Shown: positions 34,554-42,896, counted from the first letter of the stretch. The stretch is DNA of 64,000 nt from Granulicella tundricola MP5ACTX9 (GCF_000178975.2 NC_015064.1:2480001-2544000); one strand, 5' to 3'. Notes: generated from the letters alone by a model not told the origin. Translations and numbers: made by a program.

Positions 34554-36073
34554 AGATGACTTTTGGACGGAGTGAGATGACGAAGTGGGCTGGTTTGGCG
34601 TTGCTGCCGGTATTGCTGGCGGGTGTGGGGACAGGTGCGGTTCAGGCGCAGGCGAAGCATGCCGCAGGTGTGACAGCGGCGGAGCCCTGGAAGAAGATTC
34701 CGATCCCGCCGCTGCATGACTTCAAGCCGGTGCAGCCGACGCGGATCGAGCTGGCGAACGGGCTGGTAATTTTTCTGCAGCCGGACCACGAGCTGCCGTT
34801 TATCAAGGGCGGCATCCTGATACGGGGTGGAAGCCGGGATGAGCCGGCGGACAAGATCGGGCTGGTGAGCCTGTATGGGCAGACGTGGCGGACGAGCGGG
34901 ACGCCGACCGAGAGCGGTGAGGCGCTGGACGATGCGCTGGCGCTGAAGGCGGCGAGCGTGGAGACGAGCGGTGGGCTGGCTACGACCTCGCTGCGCTGGT
35001 CGAGCTTCTCCAAGGACTTCGACCTGGTGTTTGGCGATGCGATGGATGTGCTGCTGCATCCAGCCTTCAAGGCGGATAAGCTGGCGTTGGCGAAGAGGCA
35101 GTTGGATACGGGGATTGCTCGGCGCAATGATGATGCTTCCGGGATTGCGGGGCGGGAGGTTTCCGTGCTCGCTTACGGCAAGGACAGCCCTTATGCGCGG
35201 GAGACCGAGTATGCGACGGTTGCGGCTGTAAAGCTGAGCGACCTGAAGGACTGGCATGACCGGACGGTCGCGCCGAACAATATGATCGTTTCGGTCTCCG
35301 GGGACTTCGATCCGGCGGCGATGGAAGCGAAGCTGCGTCAGGCGTTCGAGGGGATGAAGCAGGGTAAGAAACAGCTTGTCAGCAAGGGCGAGTACAAGGA
35401 CCCGAAGCCGGGCGTCTACTTTGTGAACAAGACGGATGTGGATCAATCCAACGTCTACATCGTGGGCCTGGGCACGGAGCGGAATAACCCGGACTACTAT
35501 GCGCTGAGCGTGATGAACGAGATCTTCTCCGGCGGGTTTGGGTCGCGCGTGTTCCAGAGCGTAAGGACGCGGCTGGGGCTGGCGTACAGCGTGGGCGGGG
35601 CTTATGGGGCTTCGTATGACCATCCGGGGCTGTTCACGGTGGGCGCGGCGACGAAGAGCGCGAGCACAGTGGCTGCCGTGAAGGCGATGGAAGACGAGAT
35701 CGGCAAGCTGAAAACGGTTCCTCCGACGGCTGCGGAGATGAAGAGCGCGAAGGACCAGGTGCTGAACTCGTTTGTGTTCAACTACGACTCGCCCGAAAAG
35801 ACGCTGAGTGAACAGGTTTCACTGGCGTTCTATGGGTATCCGGCGGACTTCCTGGAGAAGTACAAGAGCGGGATCGAGCAGGTGACGGCGGCGGATGTAA
35901 CTCGGGTTGCGAACAAATACATCGACGAGAAGAAGCTGGCGATCGTGGTGGTGGGGAATGGTGCGGAGTTTGGCGGGCCGCTGACCGGGCTGGGTGCGGT
36001 GACGGATGTGGATATTGCTATTCCGCCTCCGGTGGCGGCGGGTGGCCCGGGTGGGTTGCCGCCTCCGCAGTAG
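34550..36073 (+). CDS. M16 family protein lacking the zinc site (partner subunit)
   Basis: The 507-residue protein is predicted to be exported (KWAGLALLPVLLAGVGTGAVQAQA). Where the active subunit has HxxEH, this one has GLVSLYGQTWRTSGT, so zinc binding is lost. The C-terminal domain keeps the conserved Arg/Tyr patch (SRVFQSVRTRLGLAYSVGGAYG), which binds substrate in M16B heterodimers such as mitochondrial processing peptidase and Sphingomonas M16. It starts at GTG 34550 or ATG 34556, overlapping the previous stop. A Pro/Gly-rich tail ends the protein. Its role as the non-catalytic partner is inferred from these features. Confidence 0.88.
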   Translation: MKMTFGRSEMTKWAGLALLPVLLAGVGTGAVQAQAKHAAGVTAAEPWKKIPIPPLHDFKPVQPTRIELANGLVIFLQPDHELPFIKGGILIRGGSRDEPADKIGLVSLYGQTWRTSGTPTESGEALDDALALKAASVETSGGLATTSLRWSSFSKDFDLVFGDAMDVLLHPAFKADKLALAKRQLDTGIARRNDDASGIAGREVSVLAYGKDSPYARETEYATVAAVKLSDLKDWHDRTVAPNNMIVSVSGDFDPAAMEAKLRQAFEGMKQGKKQLVSKGEYKDPKPGVYFVNKTDVDQSNVYIVGLGTERNNPDYYALSVMNEIFSGGFGSRVFQSVRTRLGLAYSVGGAYGASYDHPGLFTVGAATKSASTVAAVKAMEDEIGKLKTVPPTAAEMKSAKDQVLNSFVFNYDSPEKTLSEQVSLAFYGYPADFLEKYKSGIEQVTAADVTRVANKYIDEKKLAIVVVGNGAEFGGPLTGLGAVTDVDIAIPPPVAAGGPGGLPPPQ

Positions 36074-36085
36074 ATGACGTGGAGG

Positions 36086-36619
36086 CTAGTCTTCGTCAAG
36101 TGCGGCGAAGACTTCCTCCAAGTCCACAGCTATGAGGGTGTCAGGCACGGTAAGGATGCCGGTGCAGTGGACTGTGTCTTTTGCGGCTGAGGTGCAGACT
36201 GTGGCTGTGCGGCGTTTAGGATCGACGATCCAGACCTGCGGGACGCCCATGCTGAGAAAGTCTGTGATGCGCTCACGCATCTCTCGAAAATTATCTTCTG
36301 GAGAGAGAACTTCAACGCAAAGAAGCGGCGGGATGTGAATGACCTGCTCTTTTGGGTACCGTGCGTCCGTAACGCAGACATCTGGAACGCGGTAGTTTCG
36401 AGTCCCGGTCTGAGTTCGGATCTCGTTACGCATGCGAATCTGCCAATCCTTGCGGTGGCGGTCAAAGATCCTGACGAAGACGTACTGTATCGTGCTGTGA
36501 TCCCACTCACCCAAATTGCGCTCCTCGATGTGTCCATCCACGTAGTCAACGTCTGGACGGAAACTAGTTCTGAGGTATTCCTCAACCGAAAGGTATGGGG
36601 TTTGGGTTGCAGTCGCCAT
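36086..36619 (-). CDS. Uma2 family (DUF820) putative restriction-endonuclease-fold protein
   Basis: The 177-residue protein matches Uma2: YLSVEEYLRTSFRPDVDYVDGHIEER at the start, then RVPDVCVTDARYP and PPLLCVEVLSPEDNFREMRERI, which carry the PD-(D/E)xK-like residues, and FLSMGVPQVWIVDPKRRTATV. The family is often expanded in cyanobacteria and Acidobacteriota; its nuclease activity is predicted, not shown here. It is convergent with the M16 pair (13 nt apart) and divergent from glmU. Function in the cell unknown. Confidence 0.85.
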   Translation of the reverse strand: MATATQTPYLSVEEYLRTSFRPDVDYVDGHIEERNLGEWDHSTIQYVFVRIFDRHRKDWQIRMRNEIRTQTGTRNYRVPDVCVTDARYPKEQVIHIPPLLCVEVLSPEDNFREMRERITDFLSMGVPQVWIVDPKRRTATVCTSAAKDTVHCTGILTVPDTLIAVDLEEVFAALDED

Positions 36620-36697
36620 GAGTGGTCCCTCTGGCAGTAGTATGCTCCTTTCGTCTGGGTGGGTGGAACTGTTAACTTGGTGGTGAGGTTACTGGAT

Positions 36698-38122
36698 ATG
36701 CGGGATGGGTTTGCGATTGCGATCATGGCGGCGGGTAAAGGGACTCGGCTGAAGAGCAAGAGGCCGAAGGTGCTGCATGAGATTGGTGGGAAAGCGCTGT
36801 TGCTGCATGTGATTGCGGCGGCGAAGACGGTGGTGCCGGCCTCCGAGATCCTGTGTATCGTGGGGCATGAGGCGGAGCGGGTGAAGGCTGCGGTGGCAGC
36901 GACCGGCGTGCAGTTTGTGCTGCAGGCGGAGCAGCGTGGGACAGGTCATGCGATCCAGATGGTGAAGGCCTGGTTCGCTGAGACCGGGGTGGCGGTGCCG
37001 GAGAATCTGTTGGTGCTGAGTGGGGATGTGCCGCTGATTCGGCCAGAGACGATCGACGCGATCTGCGACGTGCATCTGCGCGAAGGTGCGGCGATGACGA
37101 TTCTGACCGCCGTGCCGCCGAATCCTACGGGGTATGGGCGGGTGATTCGGGTTTCAGAGACGGGGCCGGAGGTGACGGCGATTGTGGAGCAGAAGTCGCT
37201 GACGGCGGATCAGATGGGGGCGCAGGAGATCAACTCTGGGATCTATTGCTTCCGGACGGCGGCGCTGTTCGGGAAGCTCGATTCCCTTTCCACCAACAAT
37301 GCGCATGGGGAGTTCTACCTCACGGACGTTGCGGCGATGCTGGTGGCGGATGGGGAGCGCGTTGTCGCGGTGAAGGCGGAGAGCGTGGATGAGGTGCTGG
37401 GGGCGAATACGATCGCCGAGATGATGCACCTGGACCAGGCGATGCGGATGGAGACGGCTAAGAAGCTGATGGCGATGGGCGTGACCATCTTCAGGCCGGA
37501 TACTTGCGTGATCGATGCCGGGGTGACGGTGGGGGCGGATACGGTGATCGAGCCCTATGTGCAGTTGCTGGGCGAGACGAGGATTGGGGTGGAGTGCCGG
37601 GTGAGATCGTATGCGGTGGTGCAGAACTCAACCTTGGGGGATGGGGTGCTGGTGCGGAATGGGTGTGTTCTGGATGGGGCGGAGGTGAGCGATGGCGCGG
37701 TGCTTGGGCCATACGCGCATCTGCGGCCGGAGAGCCGCATCGGCGAAGGGGCGCATGTGGGGAACTTTGTGGAGACGAAGAAGATGACGCTGGGTAAGGG
37801 GTCGAAAGCGAATCACCTCAATTACCTGGGGGATGCGGTGATTGGGGCGGGGGTGAATATCGGCGCGGGGGCGATTACCTGTAACTACGACGGTGTAAAC
37901 AAGCACCTGACGACGATTGGGGATGGGGTGTTTGTGGGATCGGACTCGACGCTGGTGGCTCCGGTGACACTGGGGGATGGGGCATACGTGGCGGCGGGAT
38001 CTTGCGTGACGCATGATGTGCCGGCGGGGGCGCTGGCGCTGGGGCGGTCGAGGCAGGTGAATAAGGATGGGTGGGCGGCGCGGAAGAAGGCGGCGCAGGA
38101 GGCTGCGAAGAAGGGCTGTTGA
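36698..38122 (+). CDS. glmU: Bifunctional UDP-GlcNAc pyrophosphorylase / glucosamine-1-P N-acetyltransferase
   Basis: From the ATG at 36698 (474 residues; GGTGAGG upstream) the protein starts MRDGFAIAIMAAGKGTRLKSKRPKV, where the GKGTR nucleotide loop is clear. The N-domain continues with EQRGTGHAIQM, VLSGDVPLIRP and INSGIYCF. The left-handed beta-helix acetyltransferase domain (from about residue 255) shows hexapeptide repeats, NFVETKKMTLGKGSKANHLNYLGDA and GAGAITCNYDGVNKHLTTIG with the catalytic His region. It makes UDP-GlcNAc for peptidoglycan and LPS in the cytoplasm. A basic C-terminal AARKKAAQEAAKKG completes it. Confidence 0.97.
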   Translation: MRDGFAIAIMAAGKGTRLKSKRPKVLHEIGGKALLLHVIAAAKTVVPASEILCIVGHEAERVKAAVAATGVQFVLQAEQRGTGHAIQMVKAWFAETGVAVPENLLVLSGDVPLIRPETIDAICDVHLREGAAMTILTAVPPNPTGYGRVIRVSETGPEVTAIVEQKSLTADQMGAQEINSGIYCFRTAALFGKLDSLSTNNAHGEFYLTDVAAMLVADGERVVAVKAESVDEVLGANTIAEMMHLDQAMRMETAKKLMAMGVTIFRPDTCVIDAGVTVGADTVIEPYVQLLGETRIGVECRVRSYAVVQNSTLGDGVLVRNGCVLDGAEVSDGAVLGPYAHLRPESRIGEGAHVGNFVETKKMTLGKGSKANHLNYLGDAVIGAGVNIGAGAITCNYDGVNKHLTTIGDGVFVGSDSTLVAPVTLGDGAYVAAGSCVTHDVPAGALALGRSRQVNKDGWAARKKAAQEAAKKGC

Positions 38123-38204
38123 AGTCTGGGCTGGGGCCGATAAGGGATAGAGGCCTCCTTGCCTGCGAGCGTTCGCGGGCGGGCGGACGCGCATCTGCGC
38201 CCGG

Positions 38205-39317
38205 GTGATGAGACGTATGTTGCAGGGACGGGTTTTGGTTGTCGACGACGAGGCGGCGGTGCGCGGGATCGTCACGGCTCTGCTGGAGCGTATGGAGTAT
38301 GAGGTAGTGACGGCGAATGGGGTTTCGGCCGCGCTGAACTATCTGCAAGGCGATCCTGCGTTCGACCTGGTGATGTCCGACATCATGATGCCGGGAGTGG
38401 ATGGGCTGGCGCTGCTGGATGCGGTCGTGGCGGACTATCCGGGGATGCCTGTGGTGATGTTTACGGCGGTACATGACATCCATGTGGCGACGAATGCGTT
38501 TCGTCGGGGGGCTACGGATTATTTGCTGAAGCCGTTTGAGCGGTCGCAGTTGGCGAGCGTGGTGGGGCGGGCGGTGGAGCATGGGCGGCTGAGGAAACAG
38601 AGTTCGGCTTACCGGCAGAACCTGGAGGAGATCGTTTCGTCGCGGACGGGTCAGCTTCGGGCCACGATGCAGGATTTAGAGCGGAGCTACGACATCACGC
38701 TGGAGGCGATGGGGGATGCGCTGGATCTGCGGGACGCGGAGACGGAGGGGCACTCAAAGCGAGTGACGGCTTATAGCATTGCGCTGGCCCGGGAGATGGG
38801 GCTGAACGCGCATGAGCTGAGGGTGATTGCTCGAGGGGCGTTTCTGCATGACATTGGCAAGATCTCTACGCCGGACTCCGTGCTGCTGAAGCCCGGCAAG
38901 CTGGATGACGACGAGACCGAGATCATGCGGGAGCATTGCGAGCGTGGGTACGAGATGGTGCGGAAGATTCCGTTTTTGAAGGAGGCGAGCGAGATCGTCT
39001 ACGCGCACCAGGAGCGGTATGACGGGAGTGGTTATCCAAGGGCGCTGAGCGGGGAGGAGATTCCGCTGGGGGCGAGGATCTTTGCGATTGCGGATACGCT
39101 GGATGCGATGACTTCGGACCGGCCGTATCGGCGTGCGGCTACGTTTGAGGCGGCGCAGGCGGAGATTGCGCGGTGTTCCGGGATTCAGTTCGATCCGGCA
39201 ATCGTGCGGGTGTTTATGGCGGTGGAGCCGGAGCGCTGGCGAGTGTTGCGTGCCGAGGTGGGGCGGTTGAGTGCCGGGACGGCCTCGGTTGCGCTTTGCC
39301 GGCCCGCCGCGGTTTAG
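38205..39317 (+). CDS. Response regulator with HD-GYP output domain
   Basis: About 370 residues; the start is GTG 38205 or the ATGs just after. A receiver domain (RVLVVDDEAAVRGIVTALLE) has the phospho-acceptor Asp in LVMSDIMMPGVDGL and the conserved Lys in DYLLKPFE. A coiled-coil linker follows (residues 125-165). The HD-GYP domain has HSKRVTAYSIALARE, the HD pair in FLHDIGKISTPD, and HQERYDGSGYPRALSGEEIPLGARIFAIAD with an intact GYP. It should hydrolyse cyclic di-GMP on phosphorylation. No histidine kinase gene is adjacent, so its partner is elsewhere. It lies 82 nt downstream of glmU. Confidence 0.93.
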   Translation: MMRRMLQGRVLVVDDEAAVRGIVTALLERMEYEVVTANGVSAALNYLQGDPAFDLVMSDIMMPGVDGLALLDAVVADYPGMPVVMFTAVHDIHVATNAFRRGATDYLLKPFERSQLASVVGRAVEHGRLRKQSSAYRQNLEEIVSSRTGQLRATMQDLERSYDITLEAMGDALDLRDAETEGHSKRVTAYSIALAREMGLNAHELRVIARGAFLHDIGKISTPDSVLLKPGKLDDDETEIMREHCERGYEMVRKIPFLKEASEIVYAHQERYDGSGYPRALSGEEIPLGARIFAIADTLDAMTSDRPYRRAATFEAAQAEIARCSGIQFDPAIVRVFMAVEPERWRVLRAEVGRLSAGTASVALCRPAAV

Positions 39318-39374
39318 GACGGCTGCGTTGATCTGTAGAGGCGTGCGCACGTAGCATCGGGTGAGAGGTGACGG

Positions 39375-39659
39375 ATGGCGGTGCTGAGCAAAGCTGAACT
39401 GGATGAGCTGCTGGAGAAGCAGCAGGGTTGGGAGCTGCAGGATGGGAAGCTGGTGCGGGAGTGGCGGTTCCGGGACTTCGTGGAGGCGATGAAGTTCGTC
39501 GATTTTGTGGCGGAGGTTGCGGAGGAGGCTGGTCATCATCCGGATATCGATATTCGCTACAACAAGGTAAAGCTGGGTCTGGTGACGCATGATGAGGGCG
39601 GAATCAGCTCCAAAGATGCCGACATGGCTGCTCGTCTGGGTGCCCGGTTCGATATCTGA
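39375..39659 (+). CDS. phhB: 4a-hydroxytetrahydrobiopterin dehydratase (PCD/DCoH)
   Basis: The 94-residue protein has the normal family length. The conserved active-site block is AGHHPDIDIRYNKVKLGLVTH with the paired His and the later His, preceded by RDFVEAMKFVDFVAEVAEEA and ending EGGISSKDADMAARLG. It recycles the pterin cofactor of aromatic amino acid hydroxylases or acts on molybdopterin-related pterins. No phenylalanine hydroxylase gene is nearby. The gene is followed by an AT-rich 295-nt region ending in a strong terminator. Confidence 0.92.
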   Translation: MAVLSKAELDELLEKQQGWELQDGKLVREWRFRDFVEAMKFVDFVAEVAEEAGHHPDIDIRYNKVKLGLVTHDEGGISSKDADMAARLGARFDI

Positions 39660-39867
39660 GTATGCTAAGTCTTTTGTTTCGATCTTTCGGTGAAAAAAAG
39701 TATATGAAATTCAAGATTCTATGGATTGAAGTAGATTTTTTTCATAGATTGCGTTATTGTTGTCTTCAAGCCCAGTGAGACTCCTCCACTGGCAAGGTTC
39801 ATCAGCCGCCGGGCTGGAAATGATTGACCGGCGAAACATGCTGATACAAGTTGCGTCACTGGCCTCC
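39660..39867 (+). ncRNA. Possible small RNA or structured 3' UTR
   Basis: The 295-nt gap between the pterin dehydratase and the PCYCGC gene has an AT-rich first third (A7 and T7 tracts at about 39690 and 39735, TATATG and TAGATT as possible -10 boxes), then a GC-rich segment with paired CCAGTG / CACTGG arms at about 39771-39792, and finally a textbook terminator. There is no ORF with a ribosome binding site. I see no match to riboswitch or SRP/6S consensus. It could be the 3' UTR of phhB or an independent sRNA. Confidence 0.3.
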
Positions 39868-39905
39868 CGCCATGAACAAAATACCGTTCATGGCGCCTTT
39901 TTTTT
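39868..39905 (+). terminator. Strong Rho-independent terminator
   Basis: Perfect 10-bp stem CGCCATGAAC / GTTCATGGCG with an 8-nt loop, followed by cc and eight T residues (39898-39905). It is oriented rightward, only 50 nt upstream of the next gene start. Confidence 0.92.
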
Positions 39906-39954
39906 GCTCTTGAGGTTTTGTGGACGATGGGCTTCGGACGGTAGAATGAGGTCC

Positions 39955-40392
39955 ATGAAGAAGGTTTTAGGGTGTTTGGTGTTGGGATTGGTGGCTCTGG
40001 CCGCTTCCGCGCAATGGTCGAATCCGGCTGAAGATATTCCGGCTTATAACGCGCAGGCTCCAAGCCGGGCGTTGCCTCCGGTTTTGAGCGGCGCTCAGTT
40101 GACCGGTCCTTACTTCAGCCATCCGTACCAGGTCACCGCTTACAAGATGGCGGCCAAGATTCCGGGGGTGCTGCATCAGCAGCCCTGCTACTGCCGGTGC
40201 GACCGGGAGATGGGTCACAATTCCCTGCACTCCTGCTTTGAGGGGACGCATGGGGCGGCTTGCTCAACGTGCATGAAAGAAGGCGTATTTGCGTACCAGC
40301 AGACGAAGCTGGGTAAGACGCCGCTGCAGATTCGCGCCGCCATTGAAAAGGGTGAGTGGATGAACGTGGATCTGGAGAAGGCTACGCTTTAG
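39955..40392 (+). CDS. Secreted PCYCGC-type cysteine-rich protein
   Basis: The ATG at 39955 (GAGG 4 nt upstream) gives 145 residues with a signal peptide (KKVLGCLVLGLVALAASAQ). The mature protein has QQPCYCRCDREMGHNSLHSC and a following ACSTC, the arrangement of the PCYCGC-motif family, whose cysteines probably bind metal or form disulfides. Its His is conserved in CDREMGHNSLHSC. It acts outside the cytoplasm; the family has no established function. It overlaps the convergent transporter gene by 4 nt. Confidence 0.82.
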   Translation: MKKVLGCLVLGLVALAASAQWSNPAEDIPAYNAQAPSRALPPVLSGAQLTGPYFSHPYQVTAYKMAAKIPGVLHQQPCYCRCDREMGHNSLHSCFEGTHGAACSTCMKEGVFAYQQTKLGKTPLQIRAAIEKGEWMNVDLEKATL

Positions 40393-40808
40393 GCAAAGGC
40401 GAGGACGATTGCGCCTGCGGTGATGAGGCCTCCGCCCAGGAGCTTGGCCGGGGTGAGGGTTTCTCCCAGGAAGAGCCATGCGCAGATGATGACGATGACC
40501 ACGCTGAGTTTGTCGACTGGGGCGACGCTTGATGCCGGGCCCATCTGGAGAGCGCGGAAGTAGCAGAGCCAGGACAGGCCCGTGGCGATGCCGGACAGAA
40601 GCAGGAAGAGCCAGCTTCTGCGGCCGATCTGGGCGAGGCCGTTGTGCTTTTCCAGGCCGATGGCGATGGCCCAGGTGAAGACCAGGACGACCGTGGTGCG
40701 GATGGCGGTGGCGAGGTTCGAATCGATGCCCTTGATGCCGACCTTGGCCAGAAGTGCGGTGGCCGCTGCGAAGACTGCTGATAATAAAGCCCAACCTAAC
40801 CAGGTCAT
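40389..40808 (-). CDS. Single-EamA-domain transporter (DMT superfamily)
   Basis: From the ATG at 40808 (139 residues, MTWLGWALLSAVFAAATALL) it forms one EamA unit of four to five helices. The conserved segments are ALLAKVGIKGIDSNLATAIRTTVVL and PVDKLSVVIVIICAWLFLGETLTPAK. Most EamA transporters have two such units, so this one probably dimerises. The 40937 start would add a shadow leader antisense to the neighbouring gene. Substrate unknown. Confidence 0.85.
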   Translation of the reverse strand: MTWLGWALLSAVFAAATALLAKVGIKGIDSNLATAIRTTVVLVFTWAIAIGLEKHNGLAQIGRRSWLFLLLSGIATGLSWLCYFRALQMGPASSVAPVDKLSVVIVIICAWLFLGETLTPAKLLGGGLITAGAIVLAFA

Positions 40809-40850
40809 CTTCTGATGATACCGGGTGGCTTGACTGGAGGGACGCGGGCG

Positions 40851-41495
40851 ATGATGCTGGGTGTTATGGTTCCCTGGATTCGCCGCGCTGCCCCTGTGAT
40901 GATTGCCCTTGCTTCCCTCTCTGTCGCGAACGGACAAGCCTCTGCTCCGAATCCGAATCGTCCTTCACTTTTTCTGGTGGGGGATCTTAGTTCGTCGTCC
41001 GTGGGAGATACGTTCGATCCGAACCGGATCAAGCTGGTGGAGAGCGGAGCCGTCGGGCAGACCAGCCGGGCCTATATCAAGTCTGGCGCGTGGGATCAGC
41101 TTGCGGGGCAGATCAAGCCGGGAGACTTCGTGTTGATCGAGTTCAATCCGGAGGGCCAAGGTGGGCAGGACCATGACGATGCGCAGCGGACGCTGAAGGG
41201 GATGGGAGATGGGACCTTCGACTACCTTGACCCGGGGACGAAGAAGCTTGAGCTGGTGCATAGCTATGGGTGGTATCTGCGGAAGATCGTGGTGGATGCG
41301 ATCAACCATGGGGCGAATCCAATTCTCTGCTCGCCTTTAGCGGGGGCGAAGGACGGGGCTGGGGATTGGACGAAGGCGATCGCTACGGAACAGCGGATTC
41401 CATTTGTGGATCTGAGTGGGACTGGGGTTAAGGGTGGGTTGGTGGCGCTGAAAGCTGACCCTTTGGCGGCTTATCTGGTTGGGGCTGGGAAGTAG
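40851..41495 (+). CDS. Degenerate SGNH/GDSL acetylesterase-like protein
   Basis: The ATG at 40851 (GGAGGGA 7 nt upstream) gives 214 residues with a signal peptide (IRRAAPVMIALASLSVANGQ). It resembles rhamnogalacturonan acetylesterase: RPSLFLVGD, AVGQTSRAYIKSGAWDQLAGQ, IKPGDFVLIEF, SYGWYLRKIV and a late FVDLSG. The nucleophile block reads GDLSS instead of GDS-T/S, the GHND block is replaced by FNPEG, and the protein ends before the usual DxxH region. It is therefore probably non-catalytic or a decaying gene. It ends about 115 nt before ssrA. Confidence 0.65.
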   Translation: MMLGVMVPWIRRAAPVMIALASLSVANGQASAPNPNRPSLFLVGDLSSSSVGDTFDPNRIKLVESGAVGQTSRAYIKSGAWDQLAGQIKPGDFVLIEFNPEGQGGQDHDDAQRTLKGMGDGTFDYLDPGTKKLELVHSYGWYLRKIVVDAINHGANPILCSPLAGAKDGAGDWTKAIATEQRIPFVDLSGTGVKGGLVALKADPLAAYLVGAGK

Positions 41496-41555
41496 CCGGA
41501 ACCCACATTTCAGAATCGCGATATGGGGCACCCAACTTCATATTTACGCGTGAGT

Positions 41556-41561
41556 TATACT
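41556..41561 (+). promoter_or_regulatory. Possible -10 box of ssrA
   Basis: TATACT lies 50 nt upstream of the mature tmRNA 5' end, a reasonable place for a precursor start before 5' processing. No good -35 hexamer is found at 16-18 nt, so confidence is low. Confidence 0.3.
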
Positions 41562-41610
41562 AAGCGTAGATCTTTGAGTGCCCAATGCAATGTTGGTGCT
41601 TGCTCCAAAT

Positions 41611-41964
41611 GGGGGCGTCACGGCTTCGACGGGATTGCTTGCGGCAGAGAGGCATGCCGGGGTGTGGACACCCGTAATCGCTCACAAAACTATAAGTGCC
41701 GAACCTCAGTTCGCTCTTGCTGCTTAATTAATTAAGTGGCCGATGTCCTCCGCTTCGCCTATGGGCGGAGAGCCATCGTCGCACAGTAGGCTGGTCCCAA
41801 CTGCTCCGCCTGAGCGGACGGGACGAGATCGATCAGGCTGGTCGTCAACGTTTCTTCGCCCGTTCCTAGCGTCGATGACGAGACAAAGATGAACGTGGAA
41901 AAGCATGAAAGCTCTCTGTTGACTGTAGTTTCGGACGTGGGTTCGACTCCCACCGCCTCCACCA
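41611..41964 (+). ncRNA. ssrA: Transfer-messenger RNA (tmRNA)
   Basis: The 5' end GGGGGCGTCACGGCTTCGAC is the conserved tmRNA start and pairs (GGGGGCG with CGCCTCC) with the 3' end, which carries the T-arm GGTTCGACTCCCACC and an encoded CCA. After the TAATC determinant the resume codon appears to be GCT, giving the tag AHKTISAEPQFALAA followed by TAA and further in-frame stops. The LAA end matches known degradation tags. tmRNA rescues stalled ribosomes together with SmpB. Coding DNA is dense to its left, and decayed DNA starts immediately to its right. Confidence 0.96.
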
Positions 41965-42162
41965 TTTTAAGTCGTTTAAAATGTACGGCTTGCCGCTAGA
42001 AACCTAAGGGCTTGCGCTAAATCCGTGCTGGACTCCTTTTGAAAGATAAGGGTAGCTGATAACAACTCCAACCTGCGCGGTTGATTTTGAAGCCGCCGGA
42101 AAACGTCGGATTTGTTTCGACTGAATACGCGGCAATCCATACGCGAAGGTCCGTCCATTCTC
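41965..42162. other. Non-coding gap downstream of ssrA
   Basis: After the encoded CCA the sequence runs ttttaagtcgtttaaaatg, a weak TTTTAA/TTAAAA repeat, then has no supported gene. A 60-codon leftward frame lacks a ribosome binding site and homology-like features. Confidence 0.5.
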
Positions 42163-42896
42163 CTAGTCCAGAGACGTTAAGACCGCGTTTGCACCCAATT
42201 CGCTCAGATCGCCATTAAAGTTTATCAGCGAATTCGCCATATAATATGCCGAATTAAAGCCTTCTATACCTGCCGGCACCCCAGACTCCCCGAGAAGCCA
42301 AGTATAGCTAGCCCTGTTCCCGCTCGTGCCGCAATTTTGGTTTCTCACTGACAGGGGCGAACGAGGTGCGCCAGTGAAACTCGAAGAAAATATGTTTCCC
42401 GGAATCACTGCAATAATGTTGTCATTGCGATCTATTTCAGATTCGGCGAGATCTGCACATGCTTGAGACGCATATCCCGCTGCGCCGGCGACCGAGGCTC
42501 GATCAAGATCATTGCAACACTGCTCACTTCTGATCCGTAGGCGTTTGATACCGTCACCGCGAACTGGTCCTCGTGTCTGCTAGTTGCAAGGCGGACATCA
42601 TCAGGCTCGCCGATGTCGCGCCAAGGACTATGTTTCCGTCCTCTTCCACTGATAGCTCAGCGGACTACTTCCCGTTGCAGCTACCATCAGCGTGGCTTCA
42701 CTCCCAAGGGAATCGTGGCGCTTGCCGCTGCACGGTGATCGCCGCCGCGAGGCCCGGCCGCTTTGGGCTTCCCTCTACTGCCGCAACCGGTTACCGAAAA
42801 TATGGCCACCAGAACCGCAGTCCTAATTACCAGCGAGCCTGAAGGAGAGCAATGGTGCATTCGATTATGAAACGTACTCGATCTGATCGGAATCAC
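42163..42896 (-). pseudogene. Decayed Ig-domain lipoprotein
   Basis: Reading leftward, a lipoprotein signal (VLVAIFSVTGCGSRGK) starts at about 42860 but stops near 42687. In another frame the sequence continues as LMVAATGSSPLSYQWKR, then in yet another as GATSASLMMSALQLADT, then DQFAVTVSNAYGSEVSSV, each piece of one Ig-like domain in the right order. The last frame (42163-42470) gives a Cys/Ser-rich C-terminal domain ending ANAVLTSLD. At least three frameshifts and a stop separate the pieces, so the gene is broken. The intact form would be an exported lipoprotein with an Ig-like domain, a type common in this group. Confidence 0.7.

Noticed and set aside
39660..39867. Known riboswitch (c-di-GMP, SAM, preQ1) or SRP/6S RNA
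   Set aside because: None of the conserved sequence blocks of these classes is present; only a generic RNA candidate is kept.
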